NCBI RefSeq assembly: GCF_027172205.1
Contig: NC_070619.1
Location: 1,560,001-1,624,000 of the forward strand
Reading direction: 5' to 3'
DNA length: 64,000 nt
Source: Podarcis raffonei
Lineage: Eukaryota > Chordata > Lepidosauria > Squamata > Lacertidae
The notes below the pieces were generated by a model that did not search any database, had not been told where the DNA came from, and was given only the letters and a program-made list of their open reading frames with translations. Shown one piece after another: positions 33,744 to 43,700 of this stretch (its first letter is position 1; each line of letters starts with the position of its first letter). Position numbers and translations under genes: made by a program.

Positions 33744-34273
33744 GTAAGTTAATTCCATGGGGAAAGGGAGTTTGAAGGGGGGGGCAGGTGAGTCAGTGGA
33801 GAGCGGTGGGTTCTAGAAGGGGGCCCGAGGGGGGGGGGCTGAAGCTGAGCTGGACACAGCCGCCATCGCTCTGAGCATGTGGCCGTTCAATGCCGAAAGA
33901 AGGGGGTCTCTCCCAACTTGGTGGCAAGAGGATTCCATTAATTCCATGGCAAGAGGTGAGCCATGGAGCCAGGGCTTGGCTTTGGAGTATTCAGGAAAGG
34001 CGCCTAGCAGGCTTCAGCTTGCATGGGGCAGGAGCCTGGTGAAATTACTTCCGAATTATTTCTTTGCGCCATCGCTGCACATGACCCTTCATCGAAAGGG
34101 TCCTGCCCTGAGGGGCTTACAATCTTTAATAGGGCACATGGAGGGAACAGGGAAAGGTTGAGGTCCAGGCTGGATCCTGAGTCTAGGTCTCTGAATTTAA
34201 ACTTTGGGATTCCCGGACATTTTCCCACCTGTAACCTCTTCCTCTGTTTTTTATTTTCCTTTCTGTCTCCTAG

Positions 34274-34341
34274 GACAAAAAAGGCTCCTGAGACGTCAAA
34301 CTATGAAGGAGGCTGGAGTGAATCAACCACTGGAGATTGTG
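34274..34341 (+). other. Exon-like block F2, duplicate of F1, right arm
   Basis: The block reads QKRLLRRQTMKEAGVNQ and then PLEIV between CTCCTAG and GTAAGT. It is six bases shorter than F1, in the same phases. F1 cannot splice into F2 in frame (phase 0 into phase 1), so they would be alternatives. F2 can splice in frame to the block at 34595-34656. The left-arm copy is at about 8449-8516 on the minus strand. Confidence 0.4.
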
Positions 34342-34594
34342 GTAAGTTAATTCCATGGGGAATCCATTCCCCACATTTACAGGGAGGTCATGGCGCTGAC
34401 CTGCGTGAAACAGGGCTGGGTTGGGGGGTTGCAGGCTGGTCTCGCCCCAGCCCCTCACTCCCCTCCTTCCAAGCCAGGGGTCAGGCACCCAGGCAGGAGC
34501 AGGCTGGCAGCCTGTGGTGACGTGGGCATGGGCAGCCTGGCAGGGGTGCTTACTCTGCCCCCCTAGAGAGCACAATGTCCTTCTTCCTTTGCAG

Positions 34595-34656
34595 GGCCGT
34601 GGTTTGGGGAACCAGCAGCAGCCCAGCGGTGCAGGGAAACCCAGCAAAATCCGGAG
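34595..34656 (+). other. Exon-like block G (GRGLGNQQQPSGAGKPSKIR), right arm
   Basis: TTCCTTTGCAG precedes and GTATGT follows a 62-base open frame that starts in phase 0, compatible with F2. The function is unknown. The left-arm counterpart is near 8134-8195 on the minus strand. Confidence 0.35.
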
Positions 34657-34877
34657 GTATGTTGTGACCTTGTGTGGCAGGGGAAGTGTTTCCCAGTGAT
34701 CTGGGGGGTGGAGGAGGAAGGCCTGATTTAGAGATCCCTATAGTTTTATGGAGAGGGTTTCTCTGTGGTCCAGGCAGGGCCCTAGCTAGGGGGTGGTGAG
34801 GTGGGCCCCCGCCAGGGGTGCAGGTGAGGGGTGGGGCACAAAATTGCCTCAAAAAGATGTCCAGAAATATGTTTAAG

Positions 34878-34914
34878 TATATAGATGATAATAATAAATA
34901 TTATCATCTATATA
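34878..34914. repeat. Perfect 15-bp AT-rich hairpin, right arm
   Basis: The same stem and loop as at 7876-7912, in the copied arm. Confidence 0.65.
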
Positions 34915-35062
34915 TTTATCTGGAACTCCTCCAAGCAATCAGTCAAGAGGTGATACAATTGAATGAGTGGTTTATCCAGTCATTAAAAAAAAAGTTATTT
35001 TTCTTAGGTTGCTTTTGGTTCAGTATTTATCTTGTAAGTTATCTGTTTGCATGCGTTTCCAG

Positions 35063-35168
35063 GTGAAAAAGGAGGAGTACCTCTCCTGCGGGCCGGCAAC
35101 CCCACAGCAGCCCTCTCTCGCCTATCATGGCATGGAAGTGCAAAAAAAAAGAAGAAACATCTTTGAAG
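35063..35168 (+). pseudogene. Shortened block resembling gene X block D, right arm
   Basis: After GTTTCCAG the frame reads VKKEEYLSCGPATPQQ and then KKRRNIFEG. The DNA just beyond it (to about 35335) clearly matches the DNA downstream of block D (55760-55843), which supports common descent. The left-arm copy near 7622-7726 has a stop (TAG) where this copy reads GAG. Confidence 0.4.
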
Positions 35169-35594
35169 GTCAGATGAGCAGGACCAGCACTCTCTACCCA
35201 GCCCAGAAAGGAGGCGGGAGCCAGCAATGTTTGTTCTGACAGCCTGGAGGCTGCTGGAGATGCGAAGCAGGTAGGGTGCGGGGTGGGTTCAGATTCTGAG
35301 AGGTGCCCAGCAGGGCTCGTAGCACAATGGTAGTGGCCTTTCTGCTCTAGAACCAGGCCTTTGGCTAATTAAACAATGCATGGCCTTTTAAACATGCTTG
35401 TGGATTGGGAGGTTGGCTTATGAGTTCGTTTTTGTTTTTAATGTGTATGCTGTTTTTTTATTTTGTCTTTTTATGCTGCAAGCCTCCCTGAGAGCTTCAG
35501 ATGAAGGACGGCATACAGATTAAATTAATCAATTGACTGATTAATGATCATGGCAGTTTCCCAGAATCTGGAGGTGAATTGTCAGGCTAGAAAT

Positions 35595-36093
35595 GGAAAG
35601 CGGGAAAAGGAGTCCCAAGACCCCCTCGTGCCTTGGCCTGCGTTCCCTCATCGCCTGTGTCCAAAAGGCCTTTAAAAAAGTGTCACCACCTGCGCCACCA
35701 CTGGAACCCAGAACCAGCACCAGCAGAGCGCAAGCAGAGAGGAGGCTGCTCTGCACGCAGTTGAGGCGGTGGATTCACCAACACAGCAGCTGTATGCACC
35801 CAGAGGCACTTTGAGGACGAGGAAACACCACTACTTCCCCTGCCACTACCCCAGCACCAGCAGCCACCGGGTTTTCCAAAAAGCACAGCCACCTGTGCCA
35901 CCACTGGAACCCAGCACCAGCACGGCACAATCAGAGAGGAGGCTGCTCAGCATGCGGGTGAGGCGGTGGATTTGAGGATGAGGAAACACCACTACTTCCC
36001 CTGCCACTACCGCAGCACCAGCAGCCACCGGGTTTTCAAAAAAGCACCGCCACCAGTGCAACCAAGCACCAGTACCAGCAGAGGGGCGCAAGC
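35595..36093 (+). repeat. Three imperfect tandem units derived from gene X block E, right arm
   Basis: Inverted copy of the array at 6697-7195. An open frame from 35593 reads KAFKKVSPPAPPLEPRTSTS and TQLRRWIH before a stop; units two and three repeat this in shifted frames. Confidence 0.5.
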
Positions 36094-36317
36094 AGAACCG
36101 AGGCCGCTAGGCAGGCGGAGACGGGGGAACTGAGTGAGGCGTGAGGGGGTCGTGCAGGGCTCTGATGGTCGCCCAGGGGCATGTCCTTGCCGCCGCCACA
36201 CAAGTAAGTCTCGTGGGGCTCTGATGGGGTACCAGGAGTCTCCTTGACGGGGGTGCGGCTCCGAGCAGATGACCCCCGCTGGGGATTCTTTTTCCCACTT
36301 TCCTTCGCTGATCTGAC
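36036..36317 (-). CDS. Gene X terminal block with an antisense-derived hydrophobic tail, right arm
   Basis: Inverted copy of 6473-6754. The frame and the hydrophobic tail are kept. Confidence 0.4.
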   Translation of the reverse strand, partial: VRSAKESGKKNPQRGSSARSRTPVKETPGTPSEPHETYLCGGGKDMPLGDHQSPARPPHASLSSPVSACLAASVLLAPLCWYWCLVALVAVLF

Positions 36318-36440
36318 CTGTGAGAAAAGAAAACAATTCACCATCAGTGCTGGGAAGAGGGAGAGACTTCCCAGAATCCCCTGCAACCTGGCCTGACCCT
36401 GCAAGGCTGTCCTTCGTCTTCCCTCCTCCTCTGTCCGCCA

Positions 36441-36599
36441 CACACCTCCTTGAGGTATCCAGAGTCCCCCAAGGTGTCGCTCTTGTAGGTTTCATGGTCT
36501 AAGCTCAGGGACGGTCCGAGTCAGCGTCTCTCTGGGGGTCAAGGGGTTTCTTCCCATTTGGGCTCCTCCTGCACACATCCTTGGAGTCGCCGATATCCA
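36441..36599 (-). pseudogene. Gene X block A, doubled and frame-broken copy, right arm
   Basis: Inverted copy of the block at 6191-6349, with the same fused structure. Confidence 0.45.
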
Positions 36600-37103
36600 C
36601 TGAAACTTCAATAACAAAACATAAAAGCCACCAAATTAAAATTATTCAAAAAACAGGTAACAAATCCTAAAAGCAATCAGCGGCTCTCCAAACAACTTCA
36701 GAATTGCCAGGGACAGGGCTTTCAACTCCCAAATACCTTGTTTAAACAGGGATACCTTTAAATTTCTCATAGAAGCTAATAGCGAGGGAGACGGATGCAC
36801 CAACCGGGCACCCTGGCAGCCTTGTGTTAACCTTGTAGATGCAGGGTCACGTGGGCGGAGGACTTCTGCCCGCAAATGGGGCCTCTTTTACCCCGGCCAG
36901 GCTAAACATGTCCACTCCCTTCCAAACTTTCTTCATCGGACTGTTCCCCACCCGTTCCAGTTTGTCCCTACCCTCCTTTAAAGTGTGGGACCCCCAACTG
37001 GGCACATTCCCACTGGTGTTCAAGGAGATCACACCTGGCCTAGCAGGCCTCTCATTCCAGGCACCGTTTTGGAAGGAAGCAGCACTTTCTCTGTTTTTAA
37101 AAG

Positions 37104-37290
37104 GTGTTTGTTACCCATATGGTAAAAAACCCATCGGCTTCCCTCACCTGCTTTAGCCGGCCAGTCGAAGCCGGTCCCAGGATTGTGGCCACTGTCGCCT
37201 GCTTCCAAGAAGCCGCAGATGAGAGCGGAGTGCAGGGTGGGGACCAAAGGTGGACACATGACCCCAGAAGGAGCACGACATCTCTCTCTC
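37104..37290 (+). mobile_element. Short retrovirus-like pol fossil, right arm
   Basis: Inverted copy of the left-arm fragment at 5477-5690; broken. Confidence 0.25.
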
Positions 37291-37434
37291 CCCCCCGAGA
37301 CTGTCGCTCCCCTAAAACACCACAGGGGACTGGCACTTACAGACACGTCTATAGCAACACCAAGTATATTCTATCATCTCCCCTCAAAAATAAAAAAGCC
37401 CTCCCTGCCTGCCTCCTCCCAGTACAGACATACC

Positions 37435-37643
37435 TTGGGATGAATATTTTCGGGCTGCCCTCCGCAGTGACCCGGAAGTAACGGAGCGCGTCAATTCTGG
37501 GTTTCGCTGCTTGCGCATGCGCAGATGCTCAAAACGAAGCGCCAAATTGCGACACATGCAGACGCACAGACCCGAGTTGCGTCGGCTTCTGGATGCGAAC
37601 AGGGCTCCGGAACGGATCCCGTTTGTATCCAGAGGTACCCCTC
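37435..37643. mobile_element. Second Tigger-like miniature DNA transposon, right arm
   Basis: Inverted copy of 5151-5369 with TA on both sides (37433-37434, 37644-37645). Confidence 0.5.
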
Positions 37644-38237
37644 TACAAGGTTTTGTCAGTTTATTTTATTTATTTATTTTTCAAATGCTTTTTATTAAAT
37701 TTTTCCATATGGAAAATACTTTTAGGATATTTCCGTTCCACCTTAAAAGGGAGCAGGCTTTGTGAGTCACAGAGTCTGCGTATTTCCTGTTCACAGGATG
37801 TTTATGTTTTCAGTTGCTTTCGTTTCCTTCTTGTTGCCTGAGCATACCGAAACAGGCAGTCATGTTTTTCTTTGTTCTGATCAACACTGAATAAACTTGG
37901 AAAAATGCTCTCCTGCTGCGCATCTTTCGCTGTGTGAATTCTGCTGATAGAGTGTGCACCAGCCTAAGAATGTGGCAATCTATTTCTGAGGCTTCGTGTC
38001 GCTAATTGCTGATACTGCGATGGATCGTCCGGCAGCCAGCTTGGGGGATATGATGGACTTTGCCTCCCTGGCAGTATCCCAACAAATACAAGGTTTTATC
38101 AGTTTACCCTTGAGCAATGCCATCAGGGCAATTCTAAAAGACGGTTTCCAAAATCAATGTCAGAAAGTAACAATATCTAACCTATGAAAGCAAGACCTGC
38201 GACAGCAAGAAACAGACCAGGGCTGGGAACTCTTCGC

Positions 38238-38960
38238 CCGGCCGCACAAAGGCGGCTTTTCGGGCGCCGCCAACTTACCTGCCTCTTCCTCGCACTTTCA
38301 ATCGGGGCGCTCTCCATCTGGCGCATGCGCACAAAGCCCAGGTTCCTCTCCCGGCTTCTCTGCGCACGCGCCGAGCCTTCCTGCGCTTTCTTCGCGGCAA
38401 AAGGCGTCGCGGAGGCCAGGGCCGCTTTCCGCGCAGGCGCAGTAACGTGCGTAGGAAATGGAAGGAGGCCTCCCGCCTGGGTCGAGGGGGACGAGCGGCC
38501 TCTGCGGCGGATTAGAGGCTAACGGGTCCATTCCTGACGGAGGGCTGAGCTCGACGCCCCCCGGAGTTCGGGTTTCCTCACGGCCAGCGGCGGGGCGATG
38601 GGCAGGCGCCTGCGCAGTACACTAGCGCCTCGACGCGCACGCGCAGCGCCGTTAAGGTAGCCGTTAGGGGGTGGGCCGGTTGCGCTCTGCGCACGCGCTG
38701 CCTGTGGCGGCTTCAGCCTTTCGCGGACGGCAGCCGCGTGGAGACAAACTTACGCAGCGCCAGCCGCGGTAACGACCCTCGCTGCCAATGCGGAGTCTTT
38801 GACGGGACGGCGAGCGCCGAGGGACACGCCAGGTGAAGTGATGCAATAATAGAATGGGGGGGGGGGGGTGCGCTCTGCACATGCTCAGAGCCCCGGTGTC
38901 CCCCACCCAGTCAGGGGCGGAGGCCGTTGGTGGTGGGTGTCAGGAGGTAGGGTGGGCTCG
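38238..38960. promoter_or_regulatory. CpG-island bidirectional promoter between ARMC6 and gene X, right arm
   Basis: The stretch is very GC-rich, dense in CpG and holds many GCGC and CGCATGCGC-type words, unlike its AT-richer flanks. ARMC6 reads away to the right and the first exon of gene X (38279-38317, minus strand) reads away to the left. No TATA box is obvious. In mammals ARMC6 also starts head to head with a neighbour (SUGP2), but gene X does not resemble SUGP2. The non-coding first exon of ARMC6 should lie here; I could not fix its donor with confidence. Confidence 0.6.
38279..38317 (-). CDS. Putative first coding exon of gene X, right arm
   Basis: This is the inverted copy of the exon at 4481-4519, with the same 13 residues and the same GTAAGT donor. 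On this strand the downstream gene X blocks of the right arm follow at 36.6-36.0 kb. Confidence 0.45.
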
Positions 38961-39061
38961 CCTGCACTCTGCGGATGCTCAGAGGCACAGCTGCCTCTCG
39001 GGGCTGGAGGAGGAGGGGGTCCTTAGGGCTTGAGACTGCTCTTCATACTGCGTTCTGATAT

Positions 39062-39839
39062 TCATGTTGTGCTTCGGGGGTCGTAACCAAAGAACGATAA
39101 TAATGATAATATAGAACAATATTTGAGCCCTTGGAGGCATCTCAGCTCCTGGGGTTTGGGGAAGCAGCTGGTTATCTCACCACCTTTGAGCCCAGCTTTC
39201 AGTCCAGTTTCTAAGACTGGGTGCCGGCTGCCAGTCACTCTAGACTGACGTTTATAATAAAATAAGAATAAACTAAAAAGAGGCACTCTGATCAATCCTT
39301 CTGTATGTTATTTCACACGCACCCCACTCCCCTGCACCAGTGCTGAGCCCTGACCTTGACTTTAAAAAAATAATTTATTTAATCGTCATTGCAAATCTTC
39401 CAGAGACGAACAGATCTTTAAAAGTAAAATTAATGCAAAATAATCCAAATATCATAAAACAATGAACAAAAGTCAACATGGCCTAGCAGGCTACATTTTA
39501 AAATGCCCTTCCAAAGCTATGGGAGCACATACAGTACGATAAAACCTTCTATTAGCAGCAAGGGGAAAACAGATCAGCTTTTTAAAACGTCTGAAAAACC
39601 TCAGGCTGCAGAGCTTCTGAAAAGGAAATTCATAGGGGATATTCAGGCAGGATGCAGTATTTGGAAAGGGAGCATTTTATTTTTCAGATCTGTGGTGCTG
39701 ATTATCCTTCCCGCTTTCTGCATGAAAGAATGTCTTGTTCATGCACAATCAGAAACTGATCACTCAGCAGAAAAGACCCCCCTGCGTTCCGTTGGACACT
39801 CTTCCAAGCAGTGGTAGAAACTCAGACATATAAGCTAAC
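39062..39839. other. ARMC6 intron 1, right arm: nothing recognised
   Basis: Counterpart of 2961-3837. It holds the 104-codon frame and an AT-rich stretch near 39360-39480, but no known element. Confidence 0.4.
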
Positions 39840-40055
39840 CACCAAATGGCACCTTAAACCGAGGTTACAGTCGCCAGAACCAGAAAGACCAGGTTTGAAA
39901 TCTGCACTTGGCCATGAAGCTCACGGAATTACCTTGGGCCAGTCTTTCTCTCAGCCTAACCTACCTGGTAGGGCTGATGTGATGATAAAAAGGGAAGGGG
40001 CAGGGAGACGTTTGTATGTCACAATGAGCTCTTTGGGTTAAAAATTGGGATATAA
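39840..40055 (+). repeat. MIR/CORE-type SINE in ARMC6 intron 1, right arm
   Basis: It contains CCTTGGGCCAGTCTTTCTCT and CAGCCTAACCTACC, the order seen in CORE-type SINEs, and ends GGGATATAAATC. Confidence 0.45.
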
Positions 40056-40315
40056 ATCTATTTTAAAAATAAACAGAATGTCTAGTATTGATTCTGGCTA
40101 GTTCAGAGGACAACCTTGAGCGAGGTTAAGAGCTTTGAGAACTTAAAGAAGAAAAGTCCCCTGATCCAGGGACAGTCCACACATCTATTGGCCTGTTCCG
40201 ACCTCTTTAAACTCTTTAGCGACTGCAGCCTTGGTTTAAGGACCCATTTGGCACCTAGCTTATATATCTGAGTTTCTAGCACTGACAGGGGCATAAGTGA
40301 CTGCCTTGTTCTGCA

Positions 40316-40500
40316 GGAGACCATTGGTCAGTCTAGCTCAGTATTGTATATGCTGACCAGCGGTGGCTCTCCAGAGTTTCAGCCAATATCTCTCACGGCC
40401 CACGGAGTGGTCATCGGGGACTGAAGCTGAGCTTGTCTGCAGGCAAATTGGGTGCTCTAAAACCCTCAGCTACACTCCTCCCCTTTCTTTGGGGATCCTA
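40316..40500 (+). repeat. SINE-like repeat in ARMC6 intron 1, right arm
   Basis: It contains CAGTCTAGCTCAGTATTG and the later block found in other squamate SINE copies; a relative lies at 43855-43965. Confidence 0.4.
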
Positions 40501-40562
40501 TACAGTATCTTTCTTTTTAAAAAAGAACACACACCACCATATGTAAACCGTTCTCTTGTGGA

Positions 40563-40692
40563 CGCTCCTTCCTTGGAGGTTTGGAAGCAGAGGTTGGGCG
40601 GCCGTCCGTCTGTCATGGATGCTTGAGGAGAGATTCCTGCATTTCAGGGGGTTGGACTAGATGTCCCTTGGGGTACCTTCCAACTGTCAAAC
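40563..40692 (+). mobile_element. CR1 LINE 3' end upstream of the ARMC6 start exon
   Basis: GGTTGGACTAGATGTCCCTT and CCTTCCAACT mark a CR1 tail. It ends 13 bases before the acceptor of the first coding exon. Confidence 0.65.
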
Positions 40693-40711
40693 TCTTGCCC
40701 CGCAGGTCGAA

Positions 40712-43700
40712 ATGGCGGCCAAGCGGATCACCCAGGAGACGTTTGACGATGTTGTGCAGGAGAACATCAGCGACCTTGGCATGGATCCGGAAGAGGCCGT
40801 GATCGAAGCCGTCCAGCAGTTTGAGTCTCAAGGTGTGGTTTTTGCGAAGAGATGTTTTTAACTGGCTGGGTAGACCTGAGATGGCACAGCCTTCTTCTAT
40901 TCTACGAATCCCTACTGAGGGCCCCTACTCATTGCCCCCACTGCTCCGTGTCTTTTCTCCAGGTGTTGACTTAAGCAACATAGTGAAGACAGCCCCCAAT
41001 TCCGCCTCTGTGGATGGGCAAGAGCCACAGCATGCTGTTTTGCAGGTGAGAAGGGTGCCTGGGGCCGCCCAAGAAAGGAGGAAAGCCCCAGGGGTCGCTT
41101 TGGGAAGGGGCCGTGGCCCAGTGGCACCACAAGGACCTCAGGCTGAATCCCAGGCATCCTGAAGTTGGGCTGGGAATGTTCACTCTACAGTGGTACCTCT
41201 AGTGGCGGAATTAATCCATTTCGGGGTGCCGTTTGCGCCCCAAAAAGTCCGCAACTAGAGCGCCTCTTTTGTGCATGCACGGGTGGCGAACCCGGAAGTA
41301 AACACTTCTGGGTTTGCCACATTCGTAAGCTGGAAGTCCGTAAGAAGAGCGGAACGCAACACGAGGTATGACTGTATTCCTATTTAAACCAGGGCTTTAA
41401 TCAAAACCATGAGCACTAGAATCTTGGTTTATTTCTTAGGAAAGGAGCACAGCTCAGTGGGTGGGCAGCACTTGTTCTGTAATACTGAGCTCAGTGGCCT
41501 GACTCATAAGTGCTAAGCAGGTCCCTAGGGCCCTAAGCACCAGAAGGTGAAATATATAAGCTGGGCGTCAAACGGCTCCTTCAACCAGGGTTACGGTCGG
41601 CAGAGTGGAATGCCTACTTGCCATTTGGGGGCCAGACGGCTCGAAGGTCATATTTTTTAATAGGGCTTTTGGGTTCCTGGAATTCATTCTGATTGCCGAT
41701 AAAATGGAGTTCTACAGGATGGGGTATCCCAAACCCAAGGACCCCCAGGCAGGCACCTCCAGGTGGTGGAAACGCCAGGCGCCTTCCTGGCATCCAGGCA
41801 TCTTCACCTAGCCAGGTGCAAAATGGTATCGCAATGTTAAACACCAGCCCCGTCCTTAGATCAGCCATTGTGATCTCCTGGTGTGTCGCAATGCGTAGCT
41901 GGCGATTTCCCGCGATGTTGAAAACCAGCTATTGCCCATCCCTACTCGCTCCTTTCCTTCCGCAGACGCTGGACTCCTTGCAGAAGGCAGTTGCTGATGC
42001 CGACTCGGGCGCGGTGGACGAGCTGCTGGTGAGCTTTGCGGAGCAGTGCCGGCAGGAGATGGCCGTCCGCTACTTGGCGGGGCAGAAGGGCGCTTATCCT
42101 GCCGTGCTGGCCGCCTGCCGCCTGGCTTGTGAGGAAGGCTGCTCCCTCCTCAAAGCCCTCCGCGCCCTCTCCGCCCTCCTGGACGGCCAGCCTGACCTCC
42201 TCGATGCCCCCGGGCAGGAGCTGCTTCTGCGGGTCTTGCGGGAGCGGCAGGACGATGGCGACCTGACCTTGGCCACGATCCGCTGCGTCCGGCAGGCGTC
42301 CCTCAAGCACGAGCAGAACCGGCAGGACCTGGTGAAAGGCGGCGTCCTCTCCTTGCTGGTCGGGGCCGTTGTCCGCCATGGGGACCGGGCCGATGTGGTC
42401 CGGGAGGCCTGCGCGGGGCTGCGCTTCATGACCTTCGACGACGATATCCGGGTGCCCTTTGGCCACGCCCACGAGCACGCCAAGATGATCGTGACGGAGC
42501 ACGGCGGACTGAGGGTCCTCATCGAAGCCGCCAAAGGTAGAAGCGTTGCCCCTTCCTCCCCACCCAGGGGAACGCAAGGAGAGCCCTTCTGGATCTGGCC
42601 AGAGGGAGGGGGGGAATTCGATTCCAGCCTTACCGGAGGCAAGACCTCCCTCTCTGTCTTTCCAACGCCAATCAAAGACAGCCCAGAAGTTGTTTGGGGT
42701 GTTGTCGTTTTTTTGCCAAATCCTTTTTGTTGATTTTCCCTATTCCACGCAATTTCCCCCAAAATAGGTTTCCCACACTCCACGCAAGGTTTCCTCTTGT
42801 TGCTGCTTTGTTTCCCGGGTTCCTGCATGTACGATATTTCAACATTTGCAATATTGAGGATTGACTTCACGGCAGAAGTGCTGTTCTTGGGAGACAGGGG
42901 GCAGGCAGGTGTGGGGGACTCCCTGGTCCTGAATGGGGCAGCTGTGTTGGTGTTGACCCTGAAAGCCCTAAACGGCCTCGACCCGGCATACCTGAAGGAG
43001 CGTCTCCACCCCCATTGTTCTGCCCAGACACTGAGATCTAGCGCTGAGATCTTCTGGCGGTTCCCTCACTGCGAGAAGCCAAGTTACAGGGAACCAGGCA
43101 GAGGGCCTTCTTGGTAGTGGTACCCGCCCTGTGGAACGCCCTCCCATCAGATGTCAAGGAAAAAAACAACTATCAGACGTTTAGATGACATCTGAAGGCA
43201 GCCCTGTTTAGGGAAGTTTTTAATGACTGCTGTTTATTGTATTTTTAATCTTTGTTGGAAGCCGCCCACAGTGGCTGGGGAAACCCTGCCGGATGGGCGG
43301 GGTATGAATAATAAATTCTTATTCTTATCTACAAGTGAGGTTACTCCACAAATCATCAAACCCACAATGAATCAGTAATTGCCGATTTTAAAATTCCTTT
43401 TCTTCTGCATGTATGAAGCCCAAAAGCTCACTTTTACTTTTCACAATCAGGTACGATTCATAGACCATCTCGCTTTCTCCTCCTCCTCCTCCTCCTCCTC
43501 TCAGCCTTCCCCGACGACTGCAGCGTCCTGAGGGAGATCTGTGCCACTCTGGGGCGCCTCTCTGTCCGGAATGAGTTCTGCCAGGAGATTGTGGACCTGG
43601 GCGGTTTAAACTTCATGGTGGCGCTGCTGGCCGACTGCATTGACCACCAGGTACTACGAATGTAGGTAGCTGCCATGTCCGATCATTGTGTCTGTCCAAC

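Larger units (their letters stand above)
32188..43068. repeat. Right arm of the large inverted repeat
   Basis: Reverse complement of 1-10585. It is about 300 bases longer, mainly because of a segment at about 42640-42960 missing from the left arm. ARMC6 intron sequence continues without interruption past 43068; the match ends only because the left partner leaves the window. Confidence 0.9.

Noticed and set aside
39503-39817. 104-codon frame in ARMC6 intron 1 (and 2984-3298)
   Set aside because: No known likeness, no splice context, and amino-acid changes between arms show no constraint.
41942-42577. 211-codon open frame antisense to the long ARMC6 exon (also 168-803 in the left arm)
   Set aside because: It is the shadow of a GC-rich coding exon on the other strand; it has no own motif and is explained by the ARMC6 frame.
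41693-42733. 346-codon frame across the long ARMC6 exon
   Set aside because: The first part reads through the intron before the exon and the last part through the donor; only 41966-42536 is exon.
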